Part shown: positions 1-5,371 of the stretch, piece after piece
Numbering within the stretch: position 1 is the first letter of the stretch
How the letters are laid out: each line of letters begins with the position of its first letter
Assembly (NCBI GenBank): GCA_903824735.1
Contig: CAIJXO010000103.1
Location: 1 to 5,495, forward strand
Direction of reading: 5' to 3'
DNA: 5,495 nt
Origin: an uncultured bacterium
GTDB lineage: Bacteria > Patescibacteriota > Minisyncoccia > Phycocordibacterales > GWA1-40-21
The notes under the pieces: generated by a model
The model's database searches: none
Seen by the model: only the letters and a program-made list of their open reading frames with translations
Told to the model about the DNA's origin: nothing
Program-made: the position numbers and the translations under genes

Positions 1-48
1 AATTACTCCATTTTTGGCGACGGCCACGATAATGCTTAGGTTTGCCAT
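1..48 (-). CDS. folA: Dihydrofolate reductase, N-terminal 16 codons (cut by window edge)
   Basis: Reading the minus strand from the ATG at 48-46 gives 16 codons, MANLSIIVAVAKNGVI, before the window ends. This matches the start of dihydrofolate reductase: the first beta strand followed by the A-V-A-x-N-x-x-I segment that lines the folate and NADPH pocket. DHFR reduces dihydrofolate to tetrahydrofolate with NADPH. The gene lies 11 nt after the stop of the DCD-like gene and is co-directional with it and with the thyA-like gene, so it is probably the third gene of that operon. No clear Shine-Dalgarno sequence precedes it. A folate reductase here implies that the ThyA homolog oxidises its folate, as methylating enzymes do and hydroxymethylases do not. 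Only the N-terminus is visible, so the call rests on a short but characteristic motif and on context. Confidence 0.8.
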   Translation of the reverse strand, partial: MANLSIIVAVAKNGVI

Positions 49-59
49 TCTATTCGGTT

Positions 60-689
60 TTAAATCTTAAAATCGCTCTTTAGCTTTTTAATATCACCAT
101 TTAAAATCAGCTGACTCTCTTCTTCTTCTTCTCTTTTAAATCCATCAATAATGTCTGCTTTGTGGTATTTACTTCTCTTGGCCTCCACTACTTCTGTCAA
201 TTCTTCAAAAACGATTTGGCACAATCGCTCGCCGGGGTATAGTCTAACTGTTTGAGATTTAGTGTTATTCCTGATTGGCATTGTTAGTTGGCCCTCATAA
301 CCAGAATCAACAATCCCAGTGAGGTCGAGAGATAATCCCTTGCGGTTAGTTGAAGAACGAGGATATAGAACAGCCATTAGATTATTCGGGACTTTTATTG
401 ATTCCAAGGTACAAACCAATATATATTCACCCGGTAATAGATCAAAGAACTGGCCCTGTTCCAGCTCCACAACATCAAAATGCTGAGCGTCCACCTTATC
501 AAAGTGTGTGACGTCTAGTAACTCTCGTCCTTTTCCAGTCAAGTGCCAGACCTTCGGAATCATAAAGGTAAAACCAAGTCTTAAGTCTACAGCATGATCC
601 TGTAGCTGAAATTTATCCAGACCTGGGTTAAAAGCAATTTCATTTTTGCTTATTTTTTCTATTATTTGTCTTTTAGTTATTATAGCCAT
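60..689 (-). CDS. dCTP deaminase/dUTPase-family protein lacking the deaminase catalytic Glu
   Basis: The 209-residue protein aligns over its full length with dCTP deaminase (Dcd; about 190-205 residues). It has an N-terminal helix, a D-L-R-L-G strand (residues 35-39), P-x-E-Y-I (86-90), the nucleotide-binding P-R-S-S-x-x-R motif (110-116), V-D-S-G-Y-E-G (127-133) and P-G-E-R-x-x-Q (152-158). Asp128 corresponds to the water-activating Asp shared by dUTPases and bifunctional Dcd-Dut enzymes. In E. coli Dcd the catalytic deaminase residue is E138; an ungapped alignment from the Asp puts Pro138 (codon at 276-278) there. Established Dcd enzymes use that Glu to deaminate dCTP, so I infer a pyrophosphatase acting on dUTP and/or dCTP rather than a deaminase, although most pipelines would call it Dcd. 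The C-terminus has a charged tail with a run of Glu (187-191). The start lies 1 nt after the thyA-like stop; there is no Shine-Dalgarno sequence, suggesting translational coupling. The family is certain, the activity is not. Confidence 0.82.
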   Translation of the reverse strand: MAIITKRQIIEKISKNEIAFNPGLDKFQLQDHAVDLRLGFTFMIPKVWHLTGKGRELLDVTHFDKVDAQHFDVVELEQGQFFDLLPGEYILVCTLESIKVPNNLMAVLYPRSSTNRKGLSLDLTGIVDSGYEGQLTMPIRNNTKSQTVRLYPGERLCQIVFEELTEVVEAKRSKYHKADIIDGFKREEEEESQLILNGDIKKLKSDFKI

Positions 690-690
690 T

Positions 691-1527
691 TTATAAAACT
701 ATTTTAATTCCTTTAATTGCCTCCATCGGAGTGTACTGTTTCATTATATCGCTAAAGATTTCTTCGACAAGCATCTTGTCCCTCTTTTCAGCTCGGGCAA
801 ACGCATCTTTGGGAATATTTAAATCTATTTTTGTATGCTCATTATTTCTTGAGATAATCTCGTTGGCAGTATCGTAGTGTATATCATAGATGTGGGCGTT
901 TGAAATGCTGTGCGTGTAAATACCGGGTTTTACCCCAAGTCTTTCTGCCAACATACATTGTAATAGAGCAAATCCAGCGACGTCGGCCGGAGTTCCGAGA
1001 ATGGTATCATTTGACCTGACAATATTGTGAAGGTTAAGTTTTCCCCCGATAATGTTTACAGTAAAAGTATAAGGACAGGGGACATTTTTTTTATTTGCTC
1101 CACCCAAGCCATCACCAGCTGGATCCCAGGTTATAACGACACCATGTCTCGAGCTCGGGTCTTTTTCTAGTAATTTTATCAGTAAGCCAAGTTGGTCTCG
1201 TCCAAAATGCTTACGCCAGCGGTAGCCGTAGGCAACAGTTACCACATCACCAGGATTGGTAAACTCATCCCAGATTTTAGTAAAATCACGCAGAAATTCT
1301 TCCGGCTTTCGCCCGCCAGAAATAAACCAGATTTGTTCAGCGATGAACATTTTTAGCGGAATCTTTCTTAGGGTGAGAAGTGGGAAGCCGTCATTTTCGA
1401 TATCGATTGAGAAGGTTAAGCCGGGGATTGCTTTTGTTTTATGGCCGGTACGATGATTTGTCTCTTCAATACCATTTTCCAGGATATCTTTTATGAGATT
1501 TTTGTAGATAGTGTCAAACTTGTTCAT
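691..1527 (-). CDS. Thymidylate synthase-family protein with Asp at the dUMP-specificity position
   Basis: The 278-residue protein (E. coli ThyA has 264) has the thymidylate synthase fold throughout: R-T-G (26-28), F-P-L-L-T (48-52), catalytic-network Glu64 in E-Q-I-W-F, I-W-D-E (85-88), Y-G-Y-R-W (100-104), S-R-H (126-128), nucleophile Cys151, R-S-N-D (171-174) and H-I-Y (212-214). These match E. coli E58, W80, C146, R166-D169, H207 and Y209. The family transfers a one-carbon unit from methylene-THF to C5 of a pyrimidine nucleotide. Three differences stand out: Asp182 replaces N177, which reads the dUMP base; Pro152 replaces the H147 that follows the nucleophile; and His128 replaces the second phosphate-binding Arg (R127). 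Asp at the 177 position is found in T4 dCMP hydroxymethylase, and the N-to-D change in known synthases shifts preference to dCMP. The adjacent folA suggests that methylation with folate oxidation occurs. It could be thyA in function or a dCMP methylase, so no symbol is given. It is the first gene of the minus-strand operon, with an ATG only a few nt from a predicted transcription start. Confidence 0.9.
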   Translation of the reverse strand: MNKFDTIYKNLIKDILENGIEETNHRTGHKTKAIPGLTFSIDIENDGFPLLTLRKIPLKMFIAEQIWFISGGRKPEEFLRDFTKIWDEFTNPGDVVTVAYGYRWRKHFGRDQLGLLIKLLEKDPSSRHGVVITWDPAGDGLGGANKKNVPCPYTFTVNIIGGKLNLHNIVRSNDTILGTPADVAGFALLQCMLAERLGVKPGIYTHSISNAHIYDIHYDTANEIISRNNEHTKIDLNIPKDAFARAEKRDKMLVEEIFSDIMKQYTPMEAIKGIKIVL

Positions 1528-1548
1528 GGCTTGTTAATTGTATATAAT
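1520..1548 (+). promoter_or_regulatory. Sigma70-like promoter for the deaminase-glyA-dut unit (divergent, rightward)
   Basis: A perfect TATAAT (1543-1548) lies 17 nt downstream of TTGTTC (1520-1525), which matches only the TTG half of the -35 consensus. Predicted initiation near 1555 gives a leader of about 10 nt with no Shine-Dalgarno sequence. The box directly abuts the -10 of the opposite promoter (1537-1542), so polymerase probably cannot occupy both at once. The -35 box shares one base with the thyA-like start codon. Confidence 0.6.
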
Positions 1549-1565
1549 CAGCTTAACTATTGCAA
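1537..1565 (-). promoter_or_regulatory. Sigma70-like promoter for the thyA-like operon (divergent, leftward)
   Basis: On the minus strand, TTGCAA (1565-1560) is followed after exactly 17 nt by TACAAT (1542-1537). The -10 box matches the consensus at five of six positions and the -35 box at four of six. Initiation about 7 nt past the -10 would fall near 1530, only about 3 nt before the ATG at 1527, so the message would be essentially leaderless. The -35 box shares one base with the start codon of the deaminase gene on the other strand. Confidence 0.6.
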
Positions 1566-2089
1566 TGGAAATTAAGAAACAAATTACTTATCCATATTTA
1601 CCCGAAGGAAGGACAATAAAATATGTCGGCTTGGATAATGAATATATTAAAAAAGCCAAAGAGTTTTCGGAATTAAAATCAACTGACCGCCTTCAACCGA
1701 CCGGCTCGGTGGTGGTAAAGGACGGCAAAATCATCGGTTCCGCTGCAAATGTAATTCCAATTAAGAACCCCTATTTTATTGAAAAACACCGCAAGGGACT
1801 TTGCCTGCGCAAGATTTTAAAAGTAAAAACTGGGACTAAATATTGGCTTTGCCCTGGTTGTGCAAAATTTAAAGACCATTCTGAACAACGCTCACTTATT
1901 AATGCTAAAGAAAATGGCTTTGACCCAAAAGGGGCCGATTTGTTTTTGTACGGTCATTGGTGGTGTTGTAAGCCATGTTGGGATAAAATTATTGAAGCAG
2001 GGATTAAAGATGTATATTCTCTAGAAAATAGTGAAGTTTTATTTAATAGTTCCAATCCGGCCAACGTTTTGGGTAAGAATTTTAACTAA
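1565..2089 (+). CDS. Deoxycytidylate (dCMP) deaminase-like zinc enzyme
   Basis: The 174-residue protein belongs to the cytidine/deoxycytidylate deaminase superfamily. The zinc and proton-shuttle motif H-S-E is at 105-107 (usually H-A-E) and the second zinc motif is C-C-K-P-C at 134-138, where C135 and C138 form the C-x-x-C pair and C134 stands where the family usually has Pro. Order and spacing resemble T4 dCMP deaminase: G-S-V-V-V-K-D-G (47-54), then an insert, then H-x-E, then C-x-x-C and E-A-G-I. The insert carries C80, C96 and C99, possible ligands of a second structural zinc as in dCMP deaminases. The G-Y-N-G segment tied to dCTP/dTTP allostery in that family is not recognisable (S-A-A-N-V at 59-63). 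It would convert dCMP to dUMP; known dCMP deaminases also accept 5-methyl-dCMP. I chose ATG 1565 over the in-frame TTG at 1538 because the TTG would lie inside the promoter's spacer. Substrate is inferred from architecture and neighbours. Confidence 0.75.
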   Translation: MEIKKQITYPYLPEGRTIKYVGLDNEYIKKAKEFSELKSTDRLQPTGSVVVKDGKIIGSAANVIPIKNPYFIEKHRKGLCLRKILKVKTGTKYWLCPGCAKFKDHSEQRSLINAKENGFDPKGADLFLYGHWWCCKPCWDKIIEAGIKDVYSLENSEVLFNSSNPANVLGKNFN

Positions 2090-2090
2090 T

Positions 2091-3290
2091 ATGAAAGACA
2101 AACAAATTGAAAAACTTATAAAGTCGGAGGAGGCGAGACAGAAAAAAGTTATTAATCTCATTCCTTCTGAGAACTATGTTTCAAAAGATGTGCTGACCGC
2201 GCTTGGCAGTATCTTTGATAATAAATATGCCGAAGGTTACGCTCATGCGCGTTACTATGGAGGGCAGACTTATACCGATCAGCTTGAAGATCTTTGCTGT
2301 GCTCGTGCTCTAAAGCTTTTCAATCTTTCGTCTGAAAAATGGGCGGTAAATGTTCAGCCACACTCTGGCTCACCAGCAAACCTTGCAGTGTATCTCGCCT
2401 TGGTGCCAATCGGTGGAAAAATTATGGGTATGGCTTTGACGGCTGGGGGACATTTGACTCATGGTCAAAAGGTTTCGATTACTGGTAAAGCCTGGCAGCC
2501 GGTTTCTTATGGTGTCGATCCAAAAACTGAAGTGATTGATTACGAAGCTTTGAAAGCTCAGGCTATTACCGAAAAGCCGGGTGTCATCGTCGCTGGTTTT
2601 ACTGCTTACCCACGTGTAGTAAATTTTAAAAAGATGCGCGAGATTGCTGACGCTTGCGGAGCATATCTCATGGTAGACATGTCACACTTTGCTGGTTTAG
2701 TTGCTGGGGGAGCGTATCCAAGTCCGTTTGAATATGCTGACGTCGTGACTACAACGACACATAAAACTTTACGTGGGCCACGCAGTGCGATGATCTTTTC
2801 ACGAAAAGATAAAACTAAATTGAATATTAAGAATGAACCAGTCAGCATTTCAACCCTGATCGATAAAGCTGTGTTTCCGGGTCTGCAGGGTGGTCCACAT
2901 ATGGGACAGATTGCTGCGGTTGCCGTTACCCTGAAAGAAGATGCTACTCCCGCATTTAAAAAATATGCCGAGCAAGTTGTAAAAAACGCTCAGACTTTAG
3001 CTAATGAATTGATTAAGCTCGGTTGGCATGTAATTTCTGGTGGTACCGATTCACATTTAGTCTTGGTAGATACCTGGATGGGCGGTAAAGGTATTTCGGG
3101 TAAAGAGGCAGAAGCAAAACTCGAAAAAGCGGGGATCATCTGTAACAAAAATACAATTCCTGGTGAAACTCGTAGTCCATTTGATCCATCAGGTATTCGT
3201 CTAGGTTCGCCAGCGGAGACTACTCGCGGTAAGAAGGAAAAAGATTTTAAGGCGATTGCAGAGAAAATTGATAAAGTTTTGCGAAAATGA
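2091..3290 (+). CDS. glyA: Serine hydroxymethyltransferase
   Basis: The 399-residue protein (E. coli GlyA: 417) is a complete PLP fold-type I serine hydroxymethyltransferase. It interconverts serine plus THF with glycine plus 5,10-methylene-THF in the cytosol and so supplies the one-carbon unit used by the ThyA homolog. Visible landmarks are N-L-I-P-S-E-N-Y (22-29), Y-A-E-G-Y (46-50), R-Y-Y-G-G (54-58), the PLP-contacting V-D-M-S-H (195-199), the Schiff-base lysine K225 in T-T-T-T-H-K-T-L-R-G (220-229), F-P-G-L-Q-G-G (262-268) and the substrate-carboxylate Arg370 in S-G-I-R-L-G-S-P-A. After T-T-R-G the usual hydrophobic residue is replaced by Lys-Lys, a mild oddity. The ATG at 2091 is preferred over an in-frame GTG at 2031 because it starts 1 nt after the deaminase stop and the extra 20 residues do not resemble the family. 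It overlaps dut by ATGA. Confidence 0.96.
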   Translation: MKDKQIEKLIKSEEARQKKVINLIPSENYVSKDVLTALGSIFDNKYAEGYAHARYYGGQTYTDQLEDLCCARALKLFNLSSEKWAVNVQPHSGSPANLAVYLALVPIGGKIMGMALTAGGHLTHGQKVSITGKAWQPVSYGVDPKTEVIDYEALKAQAITEKPGVIVAGFTAYPRVVNFKKMREIADACGAYLMVDMSHFAGLVAGGAYPSPFEYADVVTTTTHKTLRGPRSAMIFSRKDKTKLNIKNEPVSISTLIDKAVFPGLQGGPHMGQIAAVAVTLKEDATPAFKKYAEQVVKNAQTLANELIKLGWHVISGGTDSHLVLVDTWMGGKGISGKEAEAKLEKAGIICNKNTIPGETRSPFDPSGIRLGSPAETTRGKKEKDFKAIAEKIDKVLRK

Positions 3291-3709
3291 AAATCAAAAT
3301 CAAGAGATTAAATAAAGAAGCTAAATTACCTAGCTACGCCCACCCAGGCGATGTCGGTATGGATATGTTTTCATTGGAGGATTATGATTTGAAGCCAGGC
3401 GAAAGAAGAATCTTTCCTTGTGGCTTTGCCCTTGAATTTGAAACGGGTTTTGCTGCTATTGTAAAAGATAAAGGTTCGCTTCCAAAGAATGCCGGTATAC
3501 ATACAATGGGCGGTGTTTTTGATGCCGGTTATCGTGGGGAATATAATGCTAACCTTATTAATCTCGGACAAGAAACTTATCACATTTCCAAAGGTGACAA
3601 AATTGCCCAACTTATAATTTATCCAGTAATTATTGCTGAATTGAGTGAAGTAGAAACGCTTTCTGAATCATCTCGGGGTGAGGGCAGATTTGGTAGCACC
3701 GGTAAATAA
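3287..3709 (+). CDS. dut: Trimeric-type dUTPase (dUTP diphosphatase)
   Basis: The 140-residue protein has the five motifs of homotrimeric dUTPases: motif 1 P-G-D-V-G-M-D-M (20-27), motif 2 K-G-S-L-P-K-N (62-68), motif 3 F-D-A-G-Y-R-G-E (78-85) with the water-activating Asp79, motif 4 G-D-K-I-A-Q-L (103-109) and the C-terminal flexible motif 5 R-G-E-G-R-F-G-S-T-G (130-139), whose Phe135 stacks on uracil. It hydrolyses dUTP to dUMP and pyrophosphate, keeping uracil out of DNA and supplying dUMP. Motif 2 normally reads P-R-S-S/G; here Arg is Lys62 and the first Ser is Gly63. Motif 3 has Gly81 where the second Asp of D-x-D-Y is usual, as in the DCD-like protein of this window. The start ATG overlaps the glyA stop in ATGA, indicating translational coupling. 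The family is clear; altered nucleotide preference cannot be excluded. Confidence 0.92.
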   Translation: MKIKIKRLNKEAKLPSYAHPGDVGMDMFSLEDYDLKPGERRIFPCGFALEFETGFAAIVKDKGSLPKNAGIHTMGGVFDAGYRGEYNANLINLGQETYHISKGDKIAQLIIYPVIIAELSEVETLSESSRGEGRFGSTGK

Positions 3710-3721
3710 TTTTTAAATAAC

Positions 3722-3994
3722 ATGGACATAGAAAAAATACGGGAAAAAATTGATGCGATTGATAAGGAGATTCTGGATTTGTTAAAAGAGCGTTTTTCTT
3801 TTATGCCAGAAATCGCTAAATATAAACAAGGCGAGGAGATTGAAATCGAGGACAAGACGCAAGAAGGTAAAGTTATTAGCAGAGCACTAGTGCGAGCTGG
3901 TGTGCGAGGTCTAGATTCTAGCTTTGTCAGGGGCTTGTTCGAAGACATAATAAAAGAATCAAAAAGACTTCAAAAGAAGCATTTTACTAAATAA
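3722..3994 (+). CDS. AroQ-type (all-helical) chorismate mutase domain, stand-alone
   Basis: The 90-residue protein is one AroQ chorismate mutase domain, which rearranges chorismate to prephenate for Phe and Tyr synthesis. It aligns without gaps to the E. coli P-protein mutase domain at a constant offset of four: R7, R24, K35, D44, E48, S80 and Q84 match R11, R28, K39, D48, E52, S84 and Q88. The one changed active-site position is Gln47 in place of R51, in D-K-T-Q-E rather than the usual D-x-x-R-E. No dehydratase, dehydrogenase or shikimate gene is adjacent, and the protein has no fused domain or signal peptide. It follows dut by 12 nt with no Shine-Dalgarno sequence, so it probably shares the transcript. 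The fold is secure; full catalytic activity and the pathway served are uncertain. Confidence 0.85.
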   Translation: MDIEKIREKIDAIDKEILDLLKERFSFMPEIAKYKQGEEIEIEDKTQEGKVISRALVRAGVRGLDSSFVRGLFEDIIKESKRLQKKHFTK

Positions 3995-3999
3995 CTTCT

Positions 4000-4005
4000 T
4001 ATGCT
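4000..4005 (+). promoter_or_regulatory. Possible -10 box ahead of the flavoprotein gene
   Basis: TATGCT lies 11 nt before the ATG at 4017, the same arrangement as the near-leaderless promoters at 1537-1548. Initiation would leave about a 5-nt leader. No recognisable -35 box is found 16-18 nt upstream, so this may be chance and the gene may simply be read through from the operon. Confidence 0.3.
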
Positions 4006-4016
4006 AAGCTACCCTC

Positions 4017-5303
4017 ATGGTAGTCAAAAAGGCCAAAGTATACGATGTCGCAATAATCGGTGGCGGACCAGCTGGCCTAATGGCGGCGGGGATTGCGGCC
4101 GAAAGGGGGAATAAGGTTATTTTGCTTGAGAAAAATGAAATTTTAGGCAAGAAACTGCTTATTTCTGGTGGTGGTCGATGTAATATCACAAACGTCAATC
4201 CCAATCATCGCGACTTTGTTTCTAAATATGGCAAGAAGGGTAATTTTTTGTTTACACCGTTTTCGATTTTTGGTGTACCTGAAACAGTTAAATTCTTTAA
4301 CGATTTAGGTGTTCCCACGAAAGTTGAAAATAATTTCCGGGCTTTTCCAGAAAGTGATAAATCCAGTGACGTCTTGAATGCTCTAGTAAAGTTTGCCGAG
4401 AAAAATAAAGTAGAGTTTAGAATTGGCGCTGAGGTTGCTAAGTTCAAGAAATTGAAGCCTGCCCGAACCTCTGGGGGCGGGAATAAAATTACGGCTGTCG
4501 TTCTTTCTTCCAAAGAAGTGATCGAAGCTAAATCTTTTATCTTGGCTTCGGGTGGTAAATCACATCCCGAGACTGGTTCAACGGGGGATGGTTTTGAATG
4601 GTTAAAAGATCTCGGTCACAATGTTATCGATTCAGCCCCAGCTCTTGTACCAATCAAAATAAAAGAAAGTTGGATTGCCGAGCTCTCTGGTATTTCCGTC
4701 GATAACGCCGGCCTTTCTGTTTGGATCGAAGAGAATAATAATTGGAAGAAAGTTTTGAGTAAAAAAGGCAGATTTCTTTTTACCCACGTCGGCCTGACTG
4801 GTCCGACGGTTTTAAATATGAGTAAAGAAGTGGGCGAGTATCTAGATTATGACGAAGTGAAACTGGCTATCGATTTTTATCCTGGTGCGGGCTTAGATCA
4901 AATGCACGAGATGGTTTTGAAAAATTTTGAAGCGAATTTAAATAAGAAAGTGAAAAACCTTGTCTTTAAAGAAATCCCAACAAAAGTATTTGATATTATG
5001 CTTAAACAACTTGAGATTGATGGTGACTGGATGGTAAATGAACTTCTCCGTGAAATGCGTTTTGCTCTAGTCGAAAAGTTTAAGAGATTTGAAATGACGG
5101 TGGCTGGTTTGCTTGGGGTTGATAAGGCCGTAGTAACAAGCGGTGGCCTCGACCTTTCCGAAGTCGATTTTAAAACTATGCGCTCTAAAATATTCGATAA
5201 TCTCTATTTCGCCGGCGACATCCTAGACTTCGATCGTCCTTCTGGTGGCTTTTCGCTTCAGCTTTGCTGGACCACGGGGTATGTGGCAGGGAAGGCGGTG
5301 TAG
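4017..5303 (+). CDS. NAD(P)/FAD-dependent oxidoreductase, HI0933/YhiN (BaiN-like) family
   Basis: The 428-residue protein is a complete member of the HI0933-like flavoprotein family (usually about 390-420 residues). It has an N-terminal Rossmann FAD-binding strand-turn-helix with G-G-G-P-A-G (15-20), Glu38 to bind the ADP ribose, the family signature G-K-K-L-x-I-S-G-G-G-R-C-N-x-T-N (44-59), a second signature A-S-G-G ... T-G-S-T-G-D-G (177-192), and the C-terminal FAD-closing region G-G-L-D-L ... F-A-G-D (398-401) and G-G-F-S-L-Q (410-415), where the family usually has G-G-Y-N-L-Q. Most members have no proven substrate; annotation as a bile-acid reductase (BaiN) comes from one clostridial member and should not be carried over. 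No signal peptide or membrane segment is evident. It follows the mutase by 22 nt without a Shine-Dalgarno sequence and has no evident link to nucleotide metabolism. A GC-rich patch encodes residues 147-155. Confidence 0.9.
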   Translation: MVVKKAKVYDVAIIGGGPAGLMAAGIAAERGNKVILLEKNEILGKKLLISGGGRCNITNVNPNHRDFVSKYGKKGNFLFTPFSIFGVPETVKFFNDLGVPTKVENNFRAFPESDKSSDVLNALVKFAEKNKVEFRIGAEVAKFKKLKPARTSGGGNKITAVVLSSKEVIEAKSFILASGGKSHPETGSTGDGFEWLKDLGHNVIDSAPALVPIKIKESWIAELSGISVDNAGLSVWIEENNNWKKVLSKKGRFLFTHVGLTGPTVLNMSKEVGEYLDYDEVKLAIDFYPGAGLDQMHEMVLKNFEANLNKKVKNLVFKEIPTKVFDIMLKQLEIDGDWMVNELLREMRFALVEKFKRFEMTVAGLLGVDKAVVTSGGLDLSEVDFKTMRSKIFDNLYFAGDILDFDRPSGGFSLQLCWTTGYVAGKAV

Positions 5304-5305
5304 TA

Positions 5306-5334
5306 TTGACTTACTTGATATTTGGGTGTATAAT
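5306..5334 (+). promoter_or_regulatory. Strong sigma70-like promoter
   Basis: TTGACT (5306-5311) and TATAAT (5329-5334) are separated by exactly 17 nt, eleven of twelve consensus bases. The -35 box begins 2 nt after the flavoprotein stop codon. Predicted initiation is near 5341, giving a leader of about 135 nt, much longer than that of any other promoter in the window. No terminator separates it from the upstream gene. Confidence 0.8.
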
Positions 5335-5371
5335 ACCTAGTAGATTAGGACTTTTAAATAATTGCGGATTA

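Noticed and set aside
691..1527. T4-like dCMP hydroxymethylase making modified phage DNA
   Set aside because: Asp182 would fit, but the operon carries folA, needed only when folate is oxidised by methyl transfer, and glyA and the other neighbours look cellular. No phage gene is present.
2031..2090. N-terminal extension of GlyA from a GTG at 2031
   Set aside because: It would overlap the end of the deaminase gene, and its 20 residues do not resemble the start of the family; the ATG at 2091 does.
2606..2848. Minus-strand open frame opposite glyA
   Set aside because: It lies wholly antisense to a well-conserved gene, has no recognisable domain or start signals, and reads as a by-product of glyA codon pattern. 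The same holds for open frames opposite dut, the mutase, the flavoprotein and the thyA-like gene.
3287..3290. Recoded UGA (glycine) as in some CPR lineages
   Set aside because: TGA ends glyA at the normal family length and forms an ATGA junction with dut, and no in-frame TGA is needed inside any gene.
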